Below are positions 22,275-33,078 of a stretch of 64,000 nucleotides of DNA, one piece after another; the first letter of the stretch is position 1, and each line of letters begins with the position of its first letter. The notes under the pieces are model-generated. The model saw only the letters and a list, made by a program, of their open reading frames with translations. It searched no databases and was not told the origin of the DNA. The stretch comes from Zantedeschia hybrid cultivar (taxonomy: Eukaryota > Streptophyta > Magnoliopsida > Alismatales > Araceae), in NCBI GenBank assembly GCA_030544215.1, contig JARZZO010000004.1:17224501-17288500 (forward strand), read 5' to 3'. Position numbers and translations under genes: made by a program.

Positions 22275-22820
22275 CAGTGTGGTATCATATCACCTGTTCC
22301 AGAAACGACCGAACACCTTTTTTTCTGCAGCGTGGTATCATATCAGTCACGTGGAAAGTTCTTTTTGCCTGGCTGCATATGAAATGGAATCAGCCACAAT
22401 CACTACACTTTCTGATTTCCTCTTGGGATGAGCTTTCTCCAACTAGTCATGTGAAAGATGCTTGGATTATGTTACTTGGTTCTTTTCTATGGAGAGTTTG
22501 GAAGGAAAGGAATTCAAGATGCTTCAATCAGTCGTATTCATCTCCCTTTCTTATTATTCCTCATTGCATGAACCTCATCAACAATATTGGCCTTTCAAGA
22601 GATCCTTTGTTATCTTCTACAATTTCTTCTACTTTCATATTTTGGAAAAACTTCACTTTGTAATTGGGATCAGAGTCTGATCTCATTCCTTTCCTTCCTC
22701 TCTTTTTTTGGTCTGTGTTTCTCTTGTGTTCTGCGTTACCATCCTGGTAACCATTTGTTCTTACTTGCCTGTCTTCAGGCTCTATTACTAATCAATTGTG
22801 GCTTTGCCACCTCCCAAAAA
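22275..22820 (+). mobile_element. Short 5'-truncated L1 LINE copy with 16-bp target duplication
   Basis: Direct repeats 'agaggaaaatgttcta' at 22,259-22,274 and 22,821-22,836 are perfect. The insert keeps only the end of ORF2, with 'DAWIMLLGSFLWRVWKERNSRCFNQ' (22,457-22,530) typical of the C-terminus, plus a 3' UTR. A stem-loop (gtggc-ttt-gccac, 22,798-22,810) is followed by 'ctcccaaaaaa'. Its sequence is not the same as the neighbouring LINE, so it belongs to another L1 subfamily. Confidence 0.85.
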
Positions 22821-22984
22821 AGAGGAAAATGTTCTATAGGAACTTGCCTCAATCCACCCTTTTCTTAAAAACACTGCCTCAAGTCCACCATTGGGTAAGA
22901 AATAACTGACCCATATTGGACCTTGCTTAACTTGTGTTGGTTCAAATTAAGAACAGAAGTGCATCTAGAGTTCTTTGTGATCGA

Positions 22985-23475
22985 TGGGTCCCCTTAAAAC
23001 TCAAAGGTAAGTTTTATAATATAGCTGTAAGACCTAATATATTATATGGTTCCGAGTGTTGGGCTGTGAGAAAGGATCGTGTGCAAAAATTGTGTTGCTG
23101 AGATGAGGATGTTGAGGTGGATCTATGAGAAGACTAGAAAAGATAAAATTATGAATGAATATATACACAAGGATTTAAGTGTGGCTTCTATTGACATTAA
23201 AACTTAGGGAGAATAGGTTGCAATGGTTTGGGCATGTACATCGTCGCCCAAGTTCAGCACCAGTTAAGAATTGTGATAAAATTAAAGTGGAGGAGGATAG
23301 AAGACATTTGAGGAAAACGTAAGATGGGGTGGTTAAATGTAGTTAGAAAGGACTTAGCTTTGTTATGTGTCACCTACAGTTTGGCATTGGATAGATTAAT
23401 ATGGCAGAACGGGATTTATGTAACCGACCCAAATAGATGAGATAAGGCTTTGATGATGATGATGATGATGAGTAA
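22985..23475 (+). pseudogene. RTE-type LINE 3' end with (GAT)n tail
   Basis: The conceptual translation gives the familiar end of RTE reverse transcriptase proteins in plants: 'AVRPNILYGSECWAVRKDRVQKL' (with I where L is usual), then 'KDKIMNEYIHKDLSVASID', 'RENRLQWFGHVHRRP' and 'KMGWLNVVRKDLALL'. It is followed by 'YVTDPNR*DKALMMMMM', where the last Met run is the GAT repeat at 23,453-23,470. Several frame breaks are present. The tail sequence is shared in reverse with 9,881-10,005. Confidence 0.75.
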
Positions 23476-24830
23476 CATATAAAAGCAAGTTGGGTCAGGT
23501 TTTGAACCCCTACCAAAGAAAACTCGTTCGGTTCAAAGATGTCTAAACTCACCGCCTCCCTGACCCTATTGTGACTACACAATCAAACCTAGCCTCCTTT
23601 TTTCATTGGTTCTATAAGTGTGGGTTCAAGGTATGAGGTCGAAAATCATGAGTCTAATCTTACTGTTGGATAGGCTTCAACAGTGTCCATTCATCTATTG
23701 CCCAATGCAGGCTACAAAATATGCTTAAAAGAGTATGGCCCATGGTTTCTTTCATTGCTTTCCATTCCATCAATGATATAATTCTTCTGATTGTCCATAC
23801 ATTTGTTGTATTACTTAATATAACTTCTATTTCCTATTTGGGCATTTAATTAGGAGTCTCTAATTTTTCTCCTCGTAGCCTTTTAGGTTTCATCACCTAC
23901 ATGATGACCTATTTCGTACATTCGAATTGAAACGTAACTCTAACCAACCACCGCTAAATTATATGATTGCAGTTTCTAGAACCTGGGAGCACCTTAACAG
24001 CCCCCTGAAGAACTATAATGCAAGAATTATAAAAGAAAAGAAGTTCCATCTGTTAAGCATGCAAGTTATTTGGAGTATTCTGTGGGAGCACAACTCCTGA
24101 TGCTAAAGCAAATTCTAGGAAGGTGATAAAGGTTCGAAGCAAGGAGTTGAATTCATCAGGGGACATCAGGAGTTAGTTCCTGAAGCTGTGTGCTCGTGAT
24201 GGTGACAAGGGTTGTATGCTTTTACTCTATGAGTTGATTAGTTTTGGAAGGTGAGGATGACCACAATGGAGCAGAGATCAAGTATTCTTGGAGTTATATA
24301 CTACACTTACCATATTGATGGTGTTGAAAAGCCTTTTTCTGTTTTTCAAACAAGAATTGGCCTAACATATTATTGAGTTTTATGATTTCTCCCTTTTTCT
24401 CTTTGCTGTGACTATGACTAAATGACTTGTGAATCTGAGGAGATAAGGACCATCTTCTTTTCGTTACTGAGAGGTAACACCAACTGTACCATTTATTAAC
24501 TAGACTGGGTCATCAGATAACCAAGAAACATAACGTGAGCATTGGCTGATAAATTCCCCTACCCTAATGAAAAATCCGGCTCATAAATCCCCCCTATACT
24601 AATGATCCAGTGTACTAAGGACAATATCCTAGTCAATCGAAGATTATAAAATTAAGTTGCAGATCCTTGAATGCTGAAAATGCAGCAATCACAGCTGTGT
24701 GAGACCCACATTTCTGCCAAAATATAACAATATAACAAAGAGTGACCGCATTGGTCAAGAAATTCCTCATAGCTGAAACTACATAAAAAGGACAGGAAGA
24801 AGCGCAAAAAAAGATGGTCTTAGAGAGTAC
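23476..24830. other. Gene-free stretch; expected intron side of the BAP31-like exon
   Basis: If the exon at 24,831-25,116 were part of an intact gene, the next exons would lie here or farther left on the minus strand. I looked for the expected continuation (a hydrophobic segment followed by a coiled coil) and did not find it in this stretch. No other gene was recognised. Confidence 0.5.
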
Positions 24831-25116
24831 CTGTGAGGGAGGCCTCAAGAAGGTGGGTTCTCCACAGGACTTGGTCCATGGGGGTGACGGTGCCAAGCTT
24901 TGTGTCCTTGTTGTTTATCTTCACAATGCTCACCAGGCTCGACAGGAAGATCACCCCCACTGTGCACCCCAGGGTCTTCATGGTCGCAGGGCCCCTGCCC
25001 GTTTTGAGCTGGTCCAACCCTTTCATGGTGAGCTCTCTTAAAGGCCCAATCTTCACCATCAGGAGAAAGGCCACCGCAGCCTCCACGAAGAGCACCAAGA
25101 ACAGCAGCTGGATCAT
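24831..25116 (-). CDS. BAP31-like ER membrane protein, first coding exon only
   Basis: The minus-strand translation from 25,116 begins MIQLLFLVLFVEAAVAFLLM, a hydrophobic N-terminal segment. It continues with KIGPLRELTMKGLDQLKTG, a second hydrophobic run (GCTVGVIFLSSLVSIVKI) and TPMDQVLWRTHLLEASL. This is the N-terminus of plant B-cell-receptor-associated-protein 31-like proteins, which sit in the ER membrane and act in protein sorting and quality control. The exon ends at 24,831 in a good donor (tcacag|gtactc) in phase 1. No stop or frameshift occurs in these 95 codons. The remaining exons (third membrane segment, coiled coil, C-terminal retrieval signal) were not found, so the gene is either split by very long introns or broken. 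The family is clear; functionality is uncertain. Confidence 0.8.
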
Positions 25117-25420
25117 CCTGGCTCCTCCCCCAGACCGACCCCTGTACAGCTTTTCCCAGGAACCCAGCTCGATGCAACCCTTCTTTGGTGATTAAGAGAG
25201 AAGAAAAAAATGGACCGGACAAAACTCTCTCTCAACAAAATCCTCCCTTTAGTCTGCCACAAATCAAAGGGAAAAGAGGAGAAGGGAAGGAATATTTTCT
25301 ATAGGGGAGGCCAAGCCGATGATCTGAAGGGTGGTTCGTGCAGCATGGCACCCTCTAATTTGCTGGCACTGCAGCATTGATCTGAGGAGGACATGGGTTT
25401 TCCTAGGAAAGAAGACCCAT
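25117..25420 (-). promoter_or_regulatory. Probable 5' leader and upstream region of the BAP31-like exon
   Basis: This is GC-richer than its surroundings up to about 25,200 and contains pyrimidine-rich stretches on the minus strand ('ttttttcttctctctt', 'cccttctcctcttttccc') typical of plant 5' leaders. A specific TATA box or start site cannot be fixed from the sequence. Confidence 0.35.
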
Positions 25421-28400
25421 CTTAGATCGCATAAAATGTACCCGTTTTGGATGGCAAGGAAGAGGAAAAGAGGTTGCTTTTTGCCCTTTGCTGGGCGAAA
25501 GCTCTGCTAAAAAGTTATGGATTTTTAAGGAGGAGGAGTAAGAGGGAAACATGAAATGGACCAAAGAGAGCAGGAAGGGGGAATGTTGTAGGGACATAAC
25601 AAAAGCTTTGAAGGCAAGGTATTCAGAAGGGAAGTTGCATTGGGGGTTCAGGGATCTGCCAGATGGGGCAGAGGGGGGACCCGGCGAATCTGACCAGATT
25701 CTCTTATTACATGGCAGTCTCATGACCGTTGGATATGACCCTTTGGAGTTTGGGGTGTCTGCCCAACGACAGAGAGAGCAAGCTTTGGCTTTGACCAGGT
25801 GATTGATTTGTATGGTGAGCTTAATCACCGCTGTTCAACTTTTATTGGATAGATATTGTGATTAGTTTGGGATTTGGATTATAGGTAGTTAAATGGAAGA
25901 CGAGTATAATGTCACAAAAATATGATCGGATATAATTTGATTTAAATTTTAAAGAGCATAGTTGAAAATTCGGTTAAAGGATCAAAAGGTGGTGCAAAAT
26001 ATGTATGCTTTCTTTGGTGTAGATTTACACTTTTTGAAAAAAGTACAACTTTATAAAAAAATAATTGTTGTTCAAAGTATGAGCTCTTGTAAATGAACGT
26101 ACGAGTTTTCTGTCATACAATTTTGTGACTTGTGAGATTTAAGTAATTAATAAACATTTTATTTTTGTTCAATAATATGGCATATTAAACGGGACGTATT
26201 GAATGTTTTTATATCATATGCGAACATAACGGTAGGTGTCAAAAAATATTTTTTTCCTATTATGCAGTTTGAGCGATATACGTGAGTTTTATTTGAAAAT
26301 TCACATGTGCATATTAATACATGTATAATATGTATATTTAGCTAAACTGCAGTTTAGAGAGAGTGGACCCATTTTGGATGATGTTTTAGCTCATGTGGAA
26401 CTCACTTTGTTTAAGGCAATTAATGAGTGAGTGAATTAAATGTCAACTGTAGTCACCTAATTTGATTTGGTTTAGGCCCGAAGCATGAGGGGTAAAATTA
26501 CGTGGTTAAGATGGGTCATCATCATTCAAGTCCCTCATAAATTTTAGTTGAAAAAAGCAATGCTATCAACACTTGCAGGAAGGGATTGTGGACTCTCTCT
26601 TCTAGCGTACTATTTTACTTTGGCCCATAAAAGTAGCTTATGGCTTTGTCATTTTCTAAAGAAAAGGACTTTTATTAGGAGGAGGATAGAGATTCTCTTT
26701 ATAAGAACAAAGTTGACTTCAACAACTAATATGAGATTATTTAAAACTCTTATTTTATTATTCAATATAGTCCTTCAAAAAAGTGAGCCTATGTATAATG
26801 GCTAGAGGTTCTCAAAAAATGCTAATATCGCGATAAAGAGCCATGGGCTCTCACATTTGAGGTATCATCCATTGTAGCCTCATACAGGTGGCATCACGCT
26901 TTTGCAATTTTTAGAGTAAAGAGACCACACTAGAAAGAAAGTAGAGACTCTTTTTACAAGCACGGGGATGTCTCCTCAATACTTGATGTGAGATTATTTG
27001 AAACTCCCATTTTCTTGTCTCTACTGTTGCACCCTACACTTGGTCCATGTAATGCACCTCTTACGTATGAGCCCATTTGGCCTAGTAATACATTAGTTAA
27101 AAGTGATTAATAATTTTATTTAACTTAATTTAGTTCAATTATCTCAATTGCGAAACTCATTAACATAAGCTAAACATTGTCCTTGGATACACAGGGCATT
27201 GCCCCGATAATTTGCAAACATCTCCTTATGAAAAAAAAATTGATTTACGCAAAACAGCTATTGGAAAGAGAACTCAAGGACCTATAATTTTGTATGAGAA
27301 AAATGTTGTTAATTTGAATGTTTTGGGAGTCTAATTTAAAAAAATAAATGCAGGTTTATTTTCGGGATAAAATATAGTCAGAATTTCATTATGATTCGAA
27401 TAAATCATAGAAAGAAAGCTTTATTTATAATAACTATGAATTGGAGAGAGAGGTTAAGAGTTGGATTGAAAGTAGAATTCATGAGAATCCATGTAAAAAG
27501 AAATAATTAGTGTATGAATCCTTTGCCATCAAACTAACTTGTGCAAAGAGAGAAAGAGAGCAATCTTGAGGGAAATTCTTAAGGAGGGGGTCGTTGTACT
27601 TGAAGAGGAAGCTGCAAACTAAGGGAAAGGCTTCAAAATCAAAGAATAAGGGAGGATTTGAAGAGAGGACCTAATGAAGCTTAGAAAGGCCAAAAGGGGG
27701 AAATTCTTATGAAAAAGGTAGGCAAAATGATTACCTTAAATATGATTATATTGTGATTAAATGTTTTCCATTGTTTGAGATTCTTCAAATAGATAAATTG
27801 GCAACCTAATTTTCAAGTTTAAAAATAAAACATCTTTGAACACCAAAAATTTAGGATTCAATTAACGACCGCATAATTGGCTGTCTGATGCTCTAGATGG
27901 GTAATAACCTAATGACAGGACAAGGCAGTGCACATTGTTCCCAATTTGTTCTGAAAACCCATTAGTTGTTCGATCTTGCTCTTATTTAAATGTTACGCGC
28001 AAAATAAGGACTTTAGGCACACCTCTAGAATGAAATTCGTTCTTTTTATAAACACACATAGTAAGCTTAGAGATTCAATGCAATTGCTGCAAGAAATATA
28101 TACTCATAGTGATCTTTTCAACACAATTGATTTAATTTTATTTGGAAAGCAAATTTTGTATTATAGAAAATAATGCATGTAGTTCTATTGGGAATATTTG
28201 CAAAAATAATCCCTTTTGAAAGTTTAATTATAGATTTATCTATCTTATTTTCATGTTATTATAAATAGTTTCACTGCATTAGAATAGTTACAAAATGTCC
28301 ACGTCATTATTGTCTATTAATATTTTTGTTTAAAAACTCAAAATAACTTTTAAGTATATTAAAAATATCTGAAATATCTTATTTTTCCATTTCTCTTTCT

Positions 28401-29465
28401 CTCACCAATCAAAGTACTTCTTACAGGAGTGCTTTCTACCAAACATTAAATTCGATGATTAAAGCAAGATTATCCGTTGCATCCTTAACAGGGATTAACT
28501 ATGGAGCATTTTTGCAAGTATTATAATATTGAGATTTTTTATGATAGGACGAAAATAGATAGTCAAATCCATTATTAAAATTATAAAAAGTTTACTTTTA
28601 CAAACATCTGTGTTGAACATAAAGGTTTTCCATTTTTGGTTTTCTTTTCCTAACTCAGAGTTCTTATTTTAAATTTTTAAAATAAATATGATTCTATGAA
28701 TTTGTTAAGAATACAATACATATGCAAAATAAGATGAGTTTTATCAAAAACTTTGGACATGTATCTACTATTTATTTTAAAGGCTAATTTTTAATTGGAT
28801 TATTTAAATGTGCGTATAAAATTAAAAGAACTTTAGGCACACCTCCAACCAAAAACTTGTAAAAATACACATACTTAAGCCAAACATTCACTTTATTGCT
28901 GCAAGAAATACATCCCAATATTGATCATTTTCAACATGATTGATTAAATTTTACTTAGCAAACTTAAGATTAAAAAAAATAAAACATATAATCATTTTGG
29001 ATATAGAAAACAATAGAGTTTCATTCTAGTTTCCCTTTTTTGAGTTCAAAGACTCTTTTATTCTTTTAAAAAATAAGTAAGTTAGTTCTATGATTTATTA
29101 AGAACATATACACAAAATAAGACTAATGTTACACCTCTAACCAAAAATTTACATAAATATGCACCTTAAAGCTAAAGGTTTAATTTTATTGTTGTAAGGT
29201 ATATATTTTCACGCTGATAATATCTATCATAAACAATTTAATTTTTTACTTGGTAGATACAGTTATACAAAATTATTTCAAATAGGGCGATACTCGGTCC
29301 CTATAAATTTATGTATTTTAAAATAAGTTCCCATCTCTTATGTATTTTGATAGTAATCCTTATATATGTAAATTTTTAATCCTTTATCATTCATTTCTAT
29401 CAACTTTTATTAAATATACCATGGTTAAACTAACCTCAGTTATCTCTCTCACTCAAAGTTCCCCT
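25421..29465. other. AT-rich gene-free stretch with decayed repeats
   Basis: Three diverged copies of a ~150-base unit occur near 27,990-28,160, 28,815-28,965 and 29,108-29,260. They share 'aggcacacctc', 'attgctgcaagaaatata' and 'caacacaattgattaattttatttgg' landmarks. A second pair at 26,660-26,770 and 26,925-27,010 shares 'tatgagattatttaaaactc'. No gene is supported. Confidence 0.5.
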
Positions 29466-29875
29466 CTCCCTTATTAGAGAAACCATGATGGTCTTGCAAA
29501 ACCCAACTCCTTTAGTAAAGGGTGGGGGGCAGGGTTGCATTTTTTTTATTTTTTCGGGGATCACCATGCATCTGTTGACTACACAACTCTTCACACCAAG
29601 AGACACACTTCTTGAGCAATGCTGCTATCGCAACTAAATGCATTCCACCAGTGATGTTGTTATTACACACCTTAGGCAACTAACAAGAAGCATCAATGTC
29701 TTGCACCTAGCTTCCATGGTGCTCATAGACTCTTGTGGTCAAGAACTCACTCTTGGTCGAAATTCACATTCCCAAGATCAAAAAATATTTTTTCAATTAA
29801 TTTTCATAATTTTTACAAATACAATAAAAAGTAGTTAAAAAAATAATTCTCATAATCTCAATATATTTCCTTTTT

Positions 29876-31427
29876 TGTTGGAACTTACTGTTAGTCTTAG
29901 GTGGCCTACAAAGCCAATATGACTATGTAAATCTCATTCATATTTATTAATATAATGGCATAATATTCATTGTGTGTAAATCGTATTAATCATCGTCTCA
30001 TAATAAAGTCCGTGAATATGTACGATAGTGATCAGATTATGATGAGATCATACTAATTAGACTGATCACTTAAACACATATTCTTAATCGTTCCTAGTCG
30101 GAGGATATCCGAGAAGGACATTGGATATCCGGTTATACTAGTATAGATTATTCCTGCTCATATGATGAGGGTGACTGATCTCATAAGTCACTTATGTGGA
30201 GACACTAAGGCGAATCGGTAGTTGCTCATTGGAGAATGAGTTCATTGAACTAATCCGACTGAATCACTGGATGGTATTGTACCTCACTATCAACCAGCTT
30301 GATTCTATTGTCGTAGTTGCGTGGATGGTCCTCGGACTTGGGACACCAAGGACACCTTGTCGGTGACTTCTGTGCTTTGACCTTAGTTTATGAATCTCTA
30401 ATCACGGAATTTTAAATAGCCAAGGATCGGGTACAGCGGAATACTATCGAAGGGAATTGAGTGTCAATAAGGAATCATTCGCTCTCGGTACGATGAGAGA
30501 GAATGCTCTAGGAAGAATGCGAGGAAGTCCCTGACTAGGGCGGACGATAATATCGAAAAATGAGTTTTCGATATTATCATCCGCCCTGGTTAGGGTTTGA
30601 CAGCACGCCATATCCTGAGTTGACTCAAGAGCATTGTACGAATAAAGGATTATATCCACGCGGTAACTGTCACTGGAAAGGTTCCAAGAGTGGGTTACTT
30701 AACCCCAATACCTTCCGGGTTCGTGTGGTGTTACTTGGCACCCAACGTGATCGGAGGCCCGATCGAATTTGGTGTGCGACATCGAATCGATTGATTAATT
30801 AATTAATAAAGAGTTATTAATTGATTAATAAAGCCAATAAGGAGTTACTGGGCTTATTGGGCTATTAACCGGACTGGTAATTGGACCTAGAGGGTCACAC
30901 ACAAATGATTATCAAGGCGATGGATAAATAAGTGGGTTTTATATAAACTTAGGATTTTTATGAAAAACCGCGCGGTTAGTATAAAATGTAGCGAACGGGA
31001 TGAGCAGGCCAAGCTGTTGCTAACATAGCCGCCCCCTCCTTTGTTTCTCTCTCTCTCTAGTGTCCTAGACATATCCGAATCCCCGGATCTGCTTCGCTGC
31101 TTCTCCGACTCCCGTCCGACGGGAAATCGTCCGCGCGTTGCGGCGATCATTACGGCGAACAGCGGAGACTTCGTGGGCTGCGAAGAACGAGGAATGAGAG
31201 GAAATCCGTCGCGAGGAGGATTGCGTGGACTCTGCTAGAGGCCGGGCGCTTGCGCGGCTTGCGGTGTCGCACCGACGAAATCGAACGGTTGTGGATTCAA
31301 ATCCGCACACAGTAAGATCTGATTATCCGATAATCTGGTTTATAGATTTTTCGAAACAAGAACAGATCTCCGTTTTTATTTTTATTTCTGTTGCGCGGGA
31401 GATCCGGAGAAACCCAAAAACCTAACA
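29876..31427 (+). mobile_element. Probable solo LTR of a copia-type element (1,552 bp)
   Basis: The segment starts TGTTGGAACTTAC and ends AAACCTAACA, the short inverted TGTTGG/CCTAACA ends typical of LTRs. A TATA box 'tttatataaact' lies near 30,936, followed by a GC-rich leader. It has no protein domains and differs in composition from the AT-rich flanks. The 5-bp flanks (ttttt and cttac) do not match, so the target duplication is lost or the left boundary is slightly off. It separates parts of gibberellin 2-oxidase copy A. Confidence 0.55.
30537..30587. repeat. Near-perfect 51-base hairpin inside the copia-like LTR
   Basis: Arms 30,537-30,559 and 30,565-30,587 pair over 23 bp with a single C/A mismatch, around a 5-base loop (atgag). 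Stems begin agggcgga and end tccgccct. Confidence 0.85.
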
Positions 31428-31724
31428 CTTACTTCTTCACCTCTTCCAAATATTTTCATATATTTTTTTGGAAAAAATATTGAGAATACAAAGACCCTTA
31501 AATTTGGTAGATCAATTCACACCAATCCACCCTCTTCACTAGGATCTCCCTTGTAGACCTTAACACTTAGTGCCATAATTGCCATGGCCAACAACGGAGT
31601 GTCACCAAAGCCCTTCGGCTACGGCAATAAGTGGATCAGTGCCAGTGATCATGCTGAATGGGGGCAGTGAACTATCAATTGTAGGTCCGTAGCAACATTG
31701 CTACCTACAAAGGAGCAAGGTCTC

Positions 31725-32115
31725 TCTCTCTCTCTCCCTCTGAGCTCTGTCAGCTCTCTCAATTCCCATGTGCCTCCCGTATTAGAGAAACCATTGTGGT
31801 CTTACAGAGCCCAGCTCTTGAGCAAACCTCCCTAATCAACCTTCACACCAAGCCCACCTTCCTCATTGGCATCCCTGTTAGGGACCTTGGTGCCCAACAT
31901 TGTAGTTGTTGCTAGGATTTTGGCTTCTTCAAGCTCATCAACCATGGCATCCCACTCGATATCATGGCCCGAATGGACGTAGAGACCATCCGATTCTTCT
32001 CTTTGCCACCAATGGAGAAGGAGCTGGCGACGGGGTTGGGAAAGCCCTTTAGCTATGGTCACAAGCAGATCGATACCAATGGTGATGTTAGGTGGGTGGA
32101 GTAAGGTGGGGGGCA
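31725..32115 (+). pseudogene. Gibberellin 2-oxidase pseudogene, copy B, N-terminal part
   Basis: The frame from about 31,793 reads VVLQSPALEQTSLINLHTKP, then GIPVRDLGAQ. After a stop (TAG at about 31,912) it continues DFGFFKLINHGIPLDIMAR (~31,915-31,970), ETIRFFSLPPMEKE and KPFSYGHKQIDTNGDVRWVE. This is the N-terminal 2-oxoglutarate dioxygenase region (DIOX_N) of gibberellin 2-oxidases. The 'WVE' is followed by TAA where the family has Tyr (WVEYLLL), and sequence unrelated to the family follows. The iron-binding HxD...H core is not present. Copy B lies head to tail with copy A. Confidence 0.7.
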
Positions 32116-32155
32116 GCCCTCCTGCCATGCTAGAGGAGCAAGGTGCTCTCTGTTT

Positions 32156-32180
32156 CCCCCCCCCCCCCCCCCCCCCCCCC
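32156..32180 (+). repeat. 25-base poly-C run
   Basis: An uninterrupted C homopolymer lies within the tail of copy B, between two 'ggagcaaggtgct' repeats (32,136 and 32,189). Its exact length is likely to be unreliable in assemblies. Confidence 0.85.
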
Positions 32181-32834
32181 ATGTTGGAGGAGCAAGGTGC
32201 TCACTCACTCTTTGTCTCTAATTCAAGAAAAGAGAGGGAAGCTGCCTGCTTGCAACGAGAACTCAGTGGACACATACGGATGACGACAGAGATGCCAGTA
32301 GTGTCACAGGCCTCGGCAGCCACGAAGAGATCTTCCATCCACCCCCATCGGCACTGAAGGATAAGATAGTCCCTCCCGCCTCCTGTTAAACATAGGGGTA
32401 AAAAAGAGTTTTGACACTTTTTTTCTCTTTAAATTTAACACTAATTTAGAAGATATTCAGATAATATGTTTTTTTTTTCTAAAAAAATTGGATGTTAAGT
32501 ATAAGAACTTATTAAGAATCTAAGTAGACTTGCTAAGGATTAAAAGTTAAATATGTCAGATATATATGTAGACCTAATTTTAAATTCATTATATTTATGG
32601 GGACTAAAATCGGAAATGCCCTATATAAACAAATATCACATATAGAGTATTATATAGCTCCTAGATTATTTAGTCGTTATTTTCACAAACTCCAAAAAAA
32701 TGGTTAAAGTGTAAATTTGGAAAGGTAAGAGGTGACTAGAAGATAGAAGCAAAGGCTGGAGTACATGATGAAGAGATTAATTGGTAACAATTGCAAGTGC
32801 CATGATGACGACGTAAGTGGCATAAGTCTTATGA
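32181..32834. other. Gene-free stretch
   Basis: The first part repeats 'ggaggagcaaggtgctc' from the pseudogene tail; the rest is AT-rich. No supported gene. Confidence 0.45.
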
Positions 32835-33068
32835 CTAATGTCCTCATGCCTTGGTGTAGTGGTAAGGACACTTTCTCTCTAGTAGAGGAGAAGAAAGTCC
32901 TTGACCCATAAAAATAGCATTCATTTGAATGGTTTTCCTTCCTATGATGTTGTTTGTGTATATCTCTCTCCCACTGGAGGTTTCTTTACTTCTTGGCAGT
33001 TATAAACTTTGGTTTCCTAACTGAGGGAAATTCTATCCATCCACTGGGTCATCTGATAAAAAAAGTTG
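32835..33068 (+). mobile_element. tRNA-derived SINE (~234 bp) with 10-bp target duplication
   Basis: Perfect direct repeats 'agtcttatga' lie at 32,825-32,834 and 33,069-33,078. Near the 5' end 'tggtgtagtgg' (32,852-32,862) fits the RNA polymerase III box A consensus TRGYNNANNGG. A degenerate box B-like stretch (gtccttgaccc, ~32,897) follows at tRNA-like spacing. The 3' end is 'gataaaaaaag'. Size, promoter layout, A-tail and duplication together identify a SINE; its family name was not recognised. Confidence 0.75.
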
Positions 33069-33078
33069 AGTCTTATGA

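Larger units (their letters stand above)
29470..31670 (+). pseudogene. Gibberellin 2-oxidase pseudogene, copy A, split and deleted
   Basis: The leader 'attagagaaacca' and the opening 'MMVLQNPTPL' (29,484-29,515) parallel copy B at 31,781. After the solo LTR at 29,876-31,427, the N-terminal text resumes as 'HQSTLFTRISLVDLNT' (~31,515-31,570), the 'LF.GIP..DL' region. The central piece, including the NHG motif, is deleted. A later piece 'PKPFGYGNKWISASDHAEWG' (~31,600-31,665) matches the 'FGYGNKRIG.NGD.GW' region. Stops and frameshifts exclude function. The intact enzyme inactivates gibberellins by 2-beta hydroxylation in the cytoplasm. Confidence 0.6.

Noticed and set aside
31225..31312. tRNA gene suggested by 'ggttgtggattcaaatccgcac'
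   Set aside because: Only a T-arm-like stretch is present. No acceptor stem, anticodon arm or box A at the right distance was seen, and it lies inside an LTR.
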